A DNA stretch of 64,000 bases from Apostichopus japonicus (lineage: Eukaryota; Echinodermata; Holothuroidea; Aspidochirotida; Stichopodidae). The stretch covers positions 18,559,841-18,623,840 of the forward strand of contig NC_092575.1 of assembly GCF_037975245.1 (NCBI RefSeq). The letters run 5' to 3'. Shown here in pieces: positions 11,113 through 23,100 of the stretch; position 1 is the first letter of the stretch; every line of letters starts with the position of its first letter. A model generated the notes under the pieces. It saw only the letters and a program-made list of their open reading frames with translations. It was not told the origin of the DNA and made no database searches. The position numbers and the translations under genes are program-made.

Positions 11113-14100
11113 GTAAGTACACTTCTTTTTTTTCTGTGTTTGTAAACTTTTGTTTAATCTTAAACCAACATTTTATGAACTTCTGAGACATGTTTCAAGA
11201 AAATTGATGTAAGTTAAAAAATGACGTGCTTTAATTACGTACCTCATGGATTTCATCATTTCAAATTACTTAAAGAAGCTTTCAAAGTTTTATTTTAGCT
11301 TCAAGAACTGGACTAAGAGGATATATATGACATGATACCATTTTTAACAAGAACTGATAGTACTGTAATAACTAAATTACAAAGACAGAAATCTTTCAAA
11401 ATAAACACATGGAACATGAGTTACAGTATATGTACTAAAAGACTTTGGCCACCAGTATCAGTTCTGGAAATGTTGCATGTTTGCATCTTGTTTTCTTCAT
11501 CAAGAATTTTCCAGGGCAATGAGAGGAAAAGACTTTGCTTGTGGAAAGTTACTTGAATACAACTATTTAGTATATATACTAACAGGGGGCTTTAGGCTTA
11601 TTGTTATCAGTCAGGGGAGTTCCTTGGATTTTTTCCCCTCACCCCTCCCCTCCTCACATGGCCACCCATTTTAACACCTTACCATTCCATTGTAAGCCTC
11701 AATGTGTGACTTCAGCTTCAAAAAAAAGAGAGAAACAGGTATTCTTGTACCCTACCCTGCATTTCAAATTATGTCTTGCTATTTTGATTAGTTGTCATGA
11801 ATGGATTGTGTTGTTCTCTTTCTGTCTTCAGCTGACATCTTTCTTCCCCTTTTAACTGGACAAGTGATCGATGGAATTGTGGTAGAGAAGGATTTTAGCA
11901 AATATTCAAGACCTATTATCATCTTAGCTGTCATCTCTACTGTAAGGTATTCAGCAGTTTCCTTTGTTTTCTTTGTTTTTATGTAAACATTCTTGGAAAA
12001 GTTATACAGGCTCCAAATATGCTAGAAAGTCAAATTATAATCACATATATTCATTCACAAATTATAATCACATAAATATGAATGTGAGAGACTGACTTCG
12101 GTCAGCTTGCGGCTTTGATAAGCCAATTAGGCTTCTTCGCGAGTTCCTGCTTGCAGGAGGATCTAATATACATACATACATACATACATACATACATACA
12201 TACATACATACATACATACATACATACATACATACATACATACATACATACATACATACATACATACATACATACATACATACATACATACATACACTCC
12301 AACCATCCCAACATGATTCAACAAGCATTCTGCTTCAAACTACTTCTGGAAACGTTTAGCAATTTGAGCATGCTAATTTTAGGGGCCAATTCTGGTAACC
12401 TTTCAAGGAACCACAAACCCAACCGTCATTATTGATCTATGAGTCTTGAAAAACTTCTCACATAACTTGAGAGATATCATGAATTTAGTGCTCATTCACA
12501 CACAAGGCTAAAGACTTGATCAAGTCTCTAAGTATGACATCATCACTCCACATGTCCTTTTTTATTTAGGTTTTTCTTCATTTATTGCAAATATGTTAAT
12601 TTTCTGTTCCAGAGATGTCTTTTGCAAATGTTGTCTCTAAAATATTGAAGCTGTCTACATGACCTAATGATGGCATTGGTTTTAGTGTCAACACTGTTAT
12701 CATTCTACCTTGAATATATATGGAAAAAAATATAGAAAACCAAACTGATATAAAGGTATCAGATCCTAGTGGCTCTATGACATCACAGACTTACAAAATG
12801 ACTGCACCCAGACATGACTTCTTAAGTACAGTAGGATATCTCCCAAACGGACAAGCTTTTTTTGTCCTTTTCTTGGGGCATTTGCTCAAGATTAACAAAG
12901 ATCTCATATAATCTAAAGATAATGGTTGACTTTGTGTCTTCTTTAAAGTCTGCCCATGTCATCATGTATGGTAACATCAGAAAATATGTGCAAATTCAAT
13001 GCAAAATGGAGCTTTCCAAAAAAAATGGATTGAAATAAAATAATAGTTAACTTTAGATTTGGCATGATCATGGAGGGTAAAACAGTATATTTGTTTGGCT
13101 GCGGCTACAGAAAGATTTTTCACTGCCAAGGTGAAATTTTGCTCAAGATCAAATTGTTCCACTGTAAGTAACCAAAGAAAAATCACCATTGGACTAGAGG
13201 GAAAACGAGCACTCTTGAACGCTTTAATTTAAGCCTTGGTATCTTGTGAGCAACAGAAGAAGTTTCGTTATTTATTTTCATGAAGAATCAATGTTGAGCA
13301 TCTTAATCAAAACATAACATTTGATTTTAATTTCTACTTTATTGAAAACCCCAAAACGCTGCAATTCTTTTTAGGAGAGGTTGGTTGGTAAGCTTTCACC
13401 TTATTTCCTCCTATTTCTCATTATTTTACCTTCATGGTTTTAGTTCTGTAGCCACAGGGGTTCGTGGTGGAACTTTCTCTCTGACAATGGCCCGTCTGAA
13501 TTTACGCATCAGGAAAAAATTGTTCAAGACGATACTGAGTCAAGAGATTGGATTTTTCGATACTACCCGAACTGGTAAATATTGTAAACCAGCTTTCAAA
13601 TGTTGTTTAGAGAACTAAGGCACTTGGTATTTTATGACGTTCAGTTCTCAAGCCACGAAGATGAAGTAGGTTCGTAGTAAAGACTTTGCCAGCCTCAACG
13701 GTACTGTTGCCAGATATTAGTATGGCAAGCCATATTAGCATTTATATCTTTCTTTATCCTATAAGACAAGCAGTACTGTACCAAGTATTGAACATAAATT
13801 CAGTGGAAGAAGACTGTATTCTACATGAAACATAAGTATAATTTTACTTTTAAATCAAAGTGCAAATGTCAAAACCATTTTAGAAGAAACAAATTTTCTA
13901 AAGAGAGAAGAAGGGTCAACTAGTTTATTCATAATGAAAACACTCGTTAACAACTTCCATTAGATATTAATCATGTAAGACAACTTATCGTGTTGACAAC
14001 CTTAAAGAGAACTCCAGGTGTTTTTCTATTTCTCTTGTAGTGTATTCATACCTTCATTTGTGACATAGAAATTCCCCTTTATCACTGCTCTGCAGGCGCG

Positions 14101-17100
14101 GCGGAACGGAAAAATTATTGGGGGGGGGGTAATGTGTGGAGACTATCTAAGCGAAGCGCCACCATCGGTTGGGGCGGAGCGAACAAGAAAATTTGGGTTT
14201 TTTTCAAACCCCCAGATGGCCGGAAACGGCACTTCCCGAGTGTTTTATGCTGCGAATACCTGGCCCTAAAATATGTGTCTCAAGCCTGCAATTTCTCAGA
14301 TTGCACGTAAAGTCTGTAAAAACATTGTAATTTGTATATTCGATGGTGTTTTAAGAGAGAAGCTATTACTCTTAGTGTACTCGCAAAGACGTTTTTGAGT
14401 TTAGTAAGGGCAGTGGCGGAGCTAGGGGTATTGGTCGGGGGGGGGGGCAAGAATGGTCTGTAGGGGCGCTTTCGACACTATCTAAGCGGAGCGCCACCAC
14501 AGGTTGGCGCGGAGCGTACAGAAAATTTTTGAGTAAGGATACTCCCTAGATTGCAGGAAATGACCCTTTCCGGGGCCTTGCTAATTTGCAGATAAACGGA
14601 GAATAAATAGGTGTCGTCGCCATTTTGTCGGAAAATAACACCGACAGAATATGACAAATGTCAATAGGTATATGAGAGCGCAATAAAATAGTCAAAAATC
14701 GTGAATAAGTAAAAAGTAGTGAAAAGCTGAAAAGGGCGCCAGCAGTCCATTTGAGTCCGTCGGGGGAGGGGGGGGGGCATCGGCCCCTGACTGTATATAT
14801 GGACGCTCGATCCGCCACTAAGTAAGGGGATGTTGGAGAACTGGCTGAAATGAGGCAAGTCATTGACCTAAGACAAAGTTGTGTTACCCTTACCGGTACT
14901 CACACTCACTGCTTCCACTTTTCACGGGGCGTGAAGACGCGGTTGGGGTGATAATGTGGTCTATAGCCAGGTGACGGGCCGAGGGTCCCCCAGCATTTAC
15001 TAAAATTATTACACTTATATAGTATACGTGTGCATCAGACAGATCGACAAGTATGCATTGAAAAATGGGCAGATGTACGTTTCGGAGCCTTGGTAAATAT
15101 TGGGGGGGGGGGGGCTTATCATGCATTTGCCCACTCAACTTTTTTATTGGGGGGCTGAGCCCCCCTAAGCCCCCCCCCCGGTTCCGCCGCCACTGCTGCT
15201 CTGGTTCAACAAGCAAAACCATTTAATTACAATGTCATTAGAAGTTTGCAAGCAGGCTTAAAGGGGAAAAGGGACTGCTTTATATTATAAAGTGAAACTT
15301 TACATATTTTATTATGATGTGAAATTTTATTGTAAAGTGAAATAAAGTGAGATTGTAAAGTGAAACTTTATTTCATACAGACTTAAAAATTGTGTTTCCC
15401 AAATAAATAAATCCTTTGCTTGTCGTACACACACACATACAGCCTTGAGTTGGATTTCTCCATCTATTGGTTCCAAAGGTTGTCTCATACCTTAGGAAGG
15501 TAGTGTTAAATAAGCTCCCACTAACTTCCATTAAACGCTGTAAATGGCACATGTCTCACATTACCTCTAACAACCAAGTCCAGCTCCTGGCCTTCTCTGA
15601 AATTCCATTTGTTGTAGACCTACATCATCTTTTTCTAGATTCCAAATTGTTTTAAAAAAATCCAAAATGATCTGAAACTGTATATATATGGGATTGTCAT
15701 ACAGCCAACTATCACTCTGTGTAAAAAAACTGAAGACCATTTCAGATGGGAAAACTGTGTATTTATAGTGCCTGGATGAGAAACCCATCTTGTTTTTACC
15801 CGGCCATTGCTAGAACCCACAACCTCCCGGATAATCATAGTTTCTACAGAATCCGTCTTAAAATCTGGTAATCAAAATAAAATAAAACTGTTAGCAAACT
15901 GCTTATCCACTAGAGAGCCTGTGTAATAGAATGTGTAAAAGTATGATATCTTCATAGCTTTTACCTTTTAGATCTCCTACTGCTTCGATAGAAAGAGGCA
16001 GAGATTCATATTCTCGTTGAACATTGCGACGACATTTGAACGTTGAATGCTGGATCGAAATTTTTGTCAGAAATATCAAGACTGAGATGAGTTATTGATA
16101 TTTTGCTTGTTTGGACAGGTGACATTACTTCGAGGCTGACGTCAGATACCACAACCATGAGTGATACTCTCAACCTAAATATTAATATCTTCTTGAGAAG
16201 TACTGTTAAAATCATTGGGTTTGTGGTTATTATGGTAAAGTTGTCATGGCAACTGACAATAGTTACCTTCGTGGGGATACCGCTGATCATCATTGTCTCT
16301 GAGTATTACGGCCAGTTCTACGAGGTGAGCTAGCTCTAAAATAATATGTTTGTAAAGAAAAGGAAATTACCAATCATATAAAAGAATCTCAAGTCATGTT
16401 TTCATATAATTCTATTAAAGTCAGCCAGGTTCAATAAAGTAGTATCTTTGTAACTATTTTGTTCAGAAGGTGGTTACATGAAACTGGAAGGAGAAACAAA
16501 CCCAACCATAAACCGAACAGCTTATATATTGATAAACATTCATGTGATCCAAATAGCTAATGGAAAAGCTTGCTCTATTTGATATCAAGGTTAAATGTAT
16601 CAGGAGCTGATATTTTGTTGATATATGATGTCATAGTGCCACATTGAGGTGAAATCATTTACCTGGCACTGTATTGTGTGGAGACATTTACTATCAAGTG
16701 TCCTTTGACATCATTCTAATTTCTTGATATGGGTATCATAAAAATCTGCTTGGAGTTCTCAAGTTTCTAAAAGTATGCCAGCAACGAATTTTTCTGGCAA
16801 GCACTTTTTTGAAATTATCAAATCTCCATTACCTACCTACCCACCCACCTACACCTTTTGAAATAAGTTAAGATAAAACCTTTACCTTGCGAAAGGTTTT
16901 ACTATTTATTGATTTTATTGATTTATTGAATTAATCATTAGAAACTTTCCAAGAGGTTGCAAGACTCCCTGGCAGAAGCAAACAATGTTGCAGAAGAAAC
17001 AATTTCCACCATCAAGACAGTTCGTAGCTTTGCCAACGAGGACCAGGAGGTTCTGCAATATGTAGACAAGATGAAAGTCACCTACAAACTGTGGAAATTA

Positions 17101-20100
17101 GAAGCTATCGTGTACGGAATGTACGCTGCTGGCAATGCTGTAAGTCACAGTTAAATTTTGGTCGTAAGGCAGCCATCTTTGTAGATTAATTAGAGCTGTG
17201 TCTAATTGTCAGCTATAAAGGTTTTATTTGTTTTCCACAAAAGTACAAAGTGGAGGTAAGTCTTCCATAAAGCTTAAAATGCTTAACAAAGTGGAAGACT
17301 CCCTAAAGAAAAAAGTAATTAATAAATACAAGGTGAAAGTTTGTTACATAATATACACAAATTGTTGAAAAGTAAATAACTCATTTACATAATTTAATAT
17401 AATAATATCAATTCTTTTATTAAACATTTCTTAAATGAATTGTTTGTAGCCTTAGATTTAACGATGTTGCTTAATGAGTTCCATAACTTAGTTGCACGTT
17501 TGCGAAAGCTGCGTGTACCTAATTTGGTATGATAAAAGTTGCAATGAGCATTTTGTCTATTTCGGGTATTATAATTGTATAATTGCACATTAATTGTAAA
17601 GAAATTATGAAAGGAACCCGGCAGTAGCTCATGCCATGCTTTATACGTAAATACAGCAAGTTGTTTATGACTTCAAGAGTCTTGCAGTAACCAACCCTTA
17701 CATGCATGCTGACCATCTAACATGCCTCAAGCAAAGCTAGTGATGGAAATAAACAAAGAATGCTTTATCATCCCAAGTAGTTTCTAGTACCAAGGTCAGC
17801 ACTGATCAAGGAGCTACAGACTATTCTAATGTGACCGCGATAGGTGGAACTGGAAAGTTAAAAGCTGCTCATAGAAGAGAGAGAAAGGTCATAAACATTT
17901 AAACATTGGCATTCTTTGATCCTGATGAGGACATCAGAAGCAGATTAAACAAACTTAATAAAGTTGCTCCAACAAAAGTAGGAATGGGTTCATTGGTAAA
18001 ATGTAATTAACAATTGTGAATGTTAACATTGGTGAATGTTAAGGGTAGATTTAGTAGAGGAAAATGTGACACAGAGATGAACGATACTAGCCAGACAGCA
18101 GAAGATAATTGATAAAGAAAGATAACATTAATAGTAGAGTCTGATGATATGAAGAGAGGAAAATATTTCCAAGACACTTCTGTTGGATTTGTCAGTCTTG
18201 ATATTTTTAAGACAAGGAGAAAAAGATCTGTTAACAAAATGTTTATCTACTGGAATAAGCCTGTTTAGGTACATATATGCAGGGATGTGCCCACGCTGGG
18301 CGGCCCCACCCAGCACTAAAAATTACCATCCAGCACTGTCTTAAAAATCGTGAATCCCGCCCAGCACTATTTTCATCTAAAATCCCGACATTCCTAACAA
18401 TATACTCAACATAAATTGAGCCTAGCCTATGCCAAAATCATACAGACTAATAATGCAACAGTTACGCATGCGAGAAACATTACACGGCTCTCAATCTGTC
18501 CCTTGTCAAATCTTTTTGACACAAGCTAATAACTTTTACCAGATATATAATATATTTCACTAAAAAAAAGTAAAAAAATGTAAATGTTCGCAAAACTAGT
18601 ACTTGTGTATGTGCTTAAAAAGCTACACAAGTGCCAGCATTTGGCATCAGAGCACCTTCAAAAGTGGAAGGGGACACCCCCTTCCCCTCAATAGACCCCT
18701 CCCCCATGATGGCGATCAGTATACCCTGCACTCAGGAAATCCTAGGCACATCCCTGTATATACTGTATGTTGTTCTCCCCCTCTTTCCTTTCATCTTTCT
18801 GCCTGTTGTTCCATCCAATGTTGCATAGTTCAATGGTCCAATTTAGTTTGTTTGTCTACAGTTTCTGTCTACTTTAAAGGTGTGTCCTTTAAAATGTTTA
18901 TTTTATGCTTTAGACAGATGGTTATAGTTCAGAGTTTGATCGATGTCTGAGAATCTTAAGTGAAAGTTTTGAGAAATTGTTAGGACCTCCATTGCAGTAT
19001 ATACATTGTAGGGAATGAAATATATCATTCACATATTATAAAATATCCTTCACATAGATTTGTGTGTTCCATTGAAGTTGAATACTTGAGTAATTAAAGA
19101 CTCGTGTGTTAGATATTCATTAGAATACCTTCCTCTTTCACTTCTTTCAGTTCTTAGAGACGGCGATGATGATTCTGACCCTCTATTACGGAGGTCATCT
19201 GGTCATCATCAATGTCATGAGCAGCGGTCAGTTGATCTCCTTCCTCCTCTATCAGATGGAACTCGGGTCAGCTTTAGATGTAAGAAATTTTGAATTTGCA
19301 CGTTTGCTCTGCACAAAGTTATGTTTTATTTCAAATATCTGAACATAGTTTAAAAGAATTGCAGAATTTGTTGGTCATGGTATTCAAGTAGGTTGGTAGT
19401 CAAAATGTAAGTTTTAAAAGATTGGACTTTTTTTATTTTGATACTCATTTCCATAAAGAAAAAAAATAATTGAAAAAGAAATATTGCTAACTTGTACAAG
19501 TGTTAAAAGATTTAATTCCTGCTGAAATATGGTATAGTTTACAGTTGGAATCTGGTATTATTACCAGGTATGTTCTGGTCATCAGGTTTAGTTTACCTGA
19601 GGAAATCTAGCTGTCACATATCGCTTAATATTTTAGAATCCGTAATGCAGACATTCATCACTGCTTTCAGAAGTTTTCATTGTAGTTTTGCACTTCATTC
19701 AATGACAGCTTACAGTTAAAAAAATGTAATGCTGAGGTATTACTTAGGTTATATACAGAAAACCTGTGCCCAATGACTTTTGTTTTGAGAGAAATCAAAG
19801 GGAAATTTGTCAAAATGAGCAAAACTTATAAATTGGGATAATTCTGTTTTCCATTATTTCTGAAGATTAGTGAGCAGGTACAGGAGGAGGTGCATTCCAT
19901 ACTTAGTCCTTTTTGGAAAATTTGTGTATACGAGATTTCTTCCTTCATTTCCCACAAACCTCTCAACACATACACACACACATGTTTGTTTTACATTCAG
20001 ACCGAGGACCCCATTGTTTTTTCTATTGTTCAAATCCACATACTCTAACCTTAGCAATACCCCATAACAATAGAATTCTTTCGAGGACGTGGTGATTCTT

Positions 20101-23100
20101 TAGAAATCACATCAGAGGACCTGGATTTCTTTTGTTCAAGTCCTCGGTCAGAATACAAAACAAGTGCATAAATTCGTGGAATTGTAAAACAAATAATACA
20201 TACAAAAGAAGCAGACTAGTACAAAGTTATAAGCTGGTGATTCTCTGAACAAAGATTTTTGATGGAGCAGAACTAAAATTATCGTAATTTTATGAAATAA
20301 TTCAATGAACCACTATTTTGTTTTGCCCTTAAGGACATTAGCACTGTTTACACTGGATTAATGCAAGCTGCAGGGGCCTCAGCAAAAGTCTTCCAGCTGA
20401 TCAATAGAGAACCCAAGCTGAAAAATGATGGCCAAAAATCTCCAGAGCACCTCAAAGGGAAGGTGGAATTCAAAAATGTCTCATTTGCATATCCATCCCG
20501 ACCAGATTCATCAGTTTTAAAGGTAGGTTAAAAATGTTCTAATGGAATACAGTTCCAAGAAAACATTTCAGATTTATTGAACCTTTGTCATGTCCAGTCT
20601 TCCTTCTTGAAGAATAGGAATCATACTCAAATTATGTACTTTACTTTGAAGTTTGATAATATCATCATTTTCAACAGAATTAGACCTATTTTTCACTTGT
20701 GTTAGCCCAAGTCATCTTTCCAGCCCTGATATATTCATTAACTTTATACTATCAGCTCCTCTTGCCAACACTAAGCAATTAATAATGCAATATTGAGCTC
20801 TAGACTTCCCCCTACAAACTGCTACCATTATCCCATCTTTCTTTTTAAGAATGTCAGTTTTACAGCATCACCAGGCGAGATAGTAACTTTAGTCGGGCCC
20901 AGCGGAGGTGGCAAGAGTTCCTGTGTGGGCCTCCTGGAGCGGTTTTATGACCCGTCAGAGGGTCAGGTGCTGGTGGATGGTATCCCAATACAGGATTATG
21001 ATCATCATTACATCCATGAAAAGGTACAAACTTTGATTCAAATAAATAAGGTGGTTGCATATTCTTACACATGTGTTTGTAAGTATTTTAAGGATTTATG
21101 AAATGAATTTGGGACTTCAACAGGTACATAAACTGAGCGTTATAATAATAATAATATATTCATTTATAGAGTGCCACAATATGCAAATGCATTTCTATGC
21201 GCTTTACAAAAAGTGTCGTCAGAAGCGCCTAACAATCACAATATTACCCCGGTCAACGATAACCTGTCAAACACATGGCAGCAGCTAAACAGCACCCAGC
21301 TGGCAGTTTTATCTCACAGGTCCCCATTTATACACCTGGGTGAAGAGAGGCAATGGAGGAAAAGTGCCTTGCCCAAGGAAACAACGCAGTGATCTGTCTG
21401 GCCAGGACTCGAACCTGGAATCCTTAGATCACAAGTCCACTGCCTTAACCACTTGACCACACGCTCTCACCTTCTCAAGTTTTGTATATGTTTTATAATA
21501 TTGCAAATGGGAATTTCCAATGTTTGCATTACCATCTCAGGTCACAACCAAATGAATATTTCCACTGAGGTGATATCAGCATCTTTCCCAATGTTTGTAT
21601 TATAAAGTACCAATGTACCCTTGGTCTCTCTCATTTCAAGCTGATCTGATAATAAGAAAAGAAATTGACAGTCTTCTATTTGGTTAGAATTAATGATCTT
21701 TTGTCTTATTTCCAAGGCCCTGGCATTCTAACTCAACTAACACAACTTATGTTGCCAAAAATATGAAAGTTATAAAACCAGTTTATGGTCTTCCAACCTT
21801 TCTTTTTAATATATTAGCTTTTTGTCCTCTTTGTGTCAATCAATACATATTATTAAACGATAGCAAGATGTGTTCATTCAATTGGCTCTGATTAGCCAGT
21901 GAGGACATACAGTTGCCTGTAACTAGAATGCTTGCTTGTCATTTAGTAAGCATCATCTTGCACTTGGCCAGAGTACTAGTTTCAGAGTTAATTGTGATTC
22001 AATTAAATGTTTATGGAATGAATGCTCAATACTTCTTTATCAACCAAAAGTGTGTACTTTCTTTTCCAGATGGCCCTGGTCGGCCAGGAGCCGGTCTTGT
22101 ACGCACGCTCCATCCAGGATAACGTATCATACGGCCTCTCCGAGTGCCCTTTCGATGAAGTGAAACATGCTTGTGAACTCTCAAACGCTCACAAATTTGT
22201 GATTGAATTAGAAAGCGGATATGAAACACAGGCGGGGGAGAAAGGAACACAGTTATCAGGTCAGTCCAAGAACACATTAAGTTGTACTGAAGATAATAAT
22301 AAGCAGAATTGTATAGAGTCTCTTCATTGTTTAGTGATTTTCCTGACTCAAGCTGAGTCGCTCATTTTAGTCATAATATATTGGCTCCATGGGAACTAAA
22401 GTTGGCAAACTTGTTTGAGTCACTTCAGTGTTTCAATTTTCTGAGCAAATCATGATTTGTTATAATAATGGTAATCAGTTTCCTAATTTCCACTTGGTTG
22501 CTAGGAATGAATGTTAAAGCAGCTGATTGCATGTGCTGCTTAGACTAATCAGCTCACCATCAAATATACTTCTATCATGTACATTTTGTTGCTATTTTGT
22601 TGGATTAATGTCACAAAATATGTTAAAATTCTTTGAGAACGTCTGTTACTTTTTAAGAAAAAAACAATAATATTCAGTACTTAATGTATCTAACTAACTC
22701 TTGCGTAGTTCATGTAGCCAACCTTTTCTACTTTGCATGTAAGAATTGGGGCTGAAGCTGTTATTTAAGCATCTGTCAAGGATACTTATCAGCCAGTATC
22801 GTCTGATATTTGTTGCTCATCTAACATTTATATTTATATTATATCCATTAGCATTGTAAATTTTTAATGTCCATGTACAGAACAGGTAGGCCCAGTCTGG
22901 AGCAAGTGTTAAAACGTGAGACAATGTTATTTCATATATTCTCCAATGAAATATTAGCCTTATACTGCTCACTACTTGTGAGTTGTAAAAACTTGCTGCC
23001 TCATTTAATTTCCTATTAAGAACAGAAAAGACCCCCCCCCCAAAATACCAACAATTCACAAAGATACCATTTAACACTTTCTCTCTTATCTGAAGGCGGA

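Noticed and set aside
10635-11191. Antisense frames of 88 and 115 codons
   Set aside because: Shadows of ABCB9 exon 1 with no family similarity.
12068-12435. Three open frames on both strands
   Set aside because: They are translations of the (CATA)n microsatellite in an ABCB9 intron.
21405-21451. Possible tRNA gene on the minus strand
   Set aside because: Box A and B are present, but the sequence continues into a SINE body with an ATT tail.
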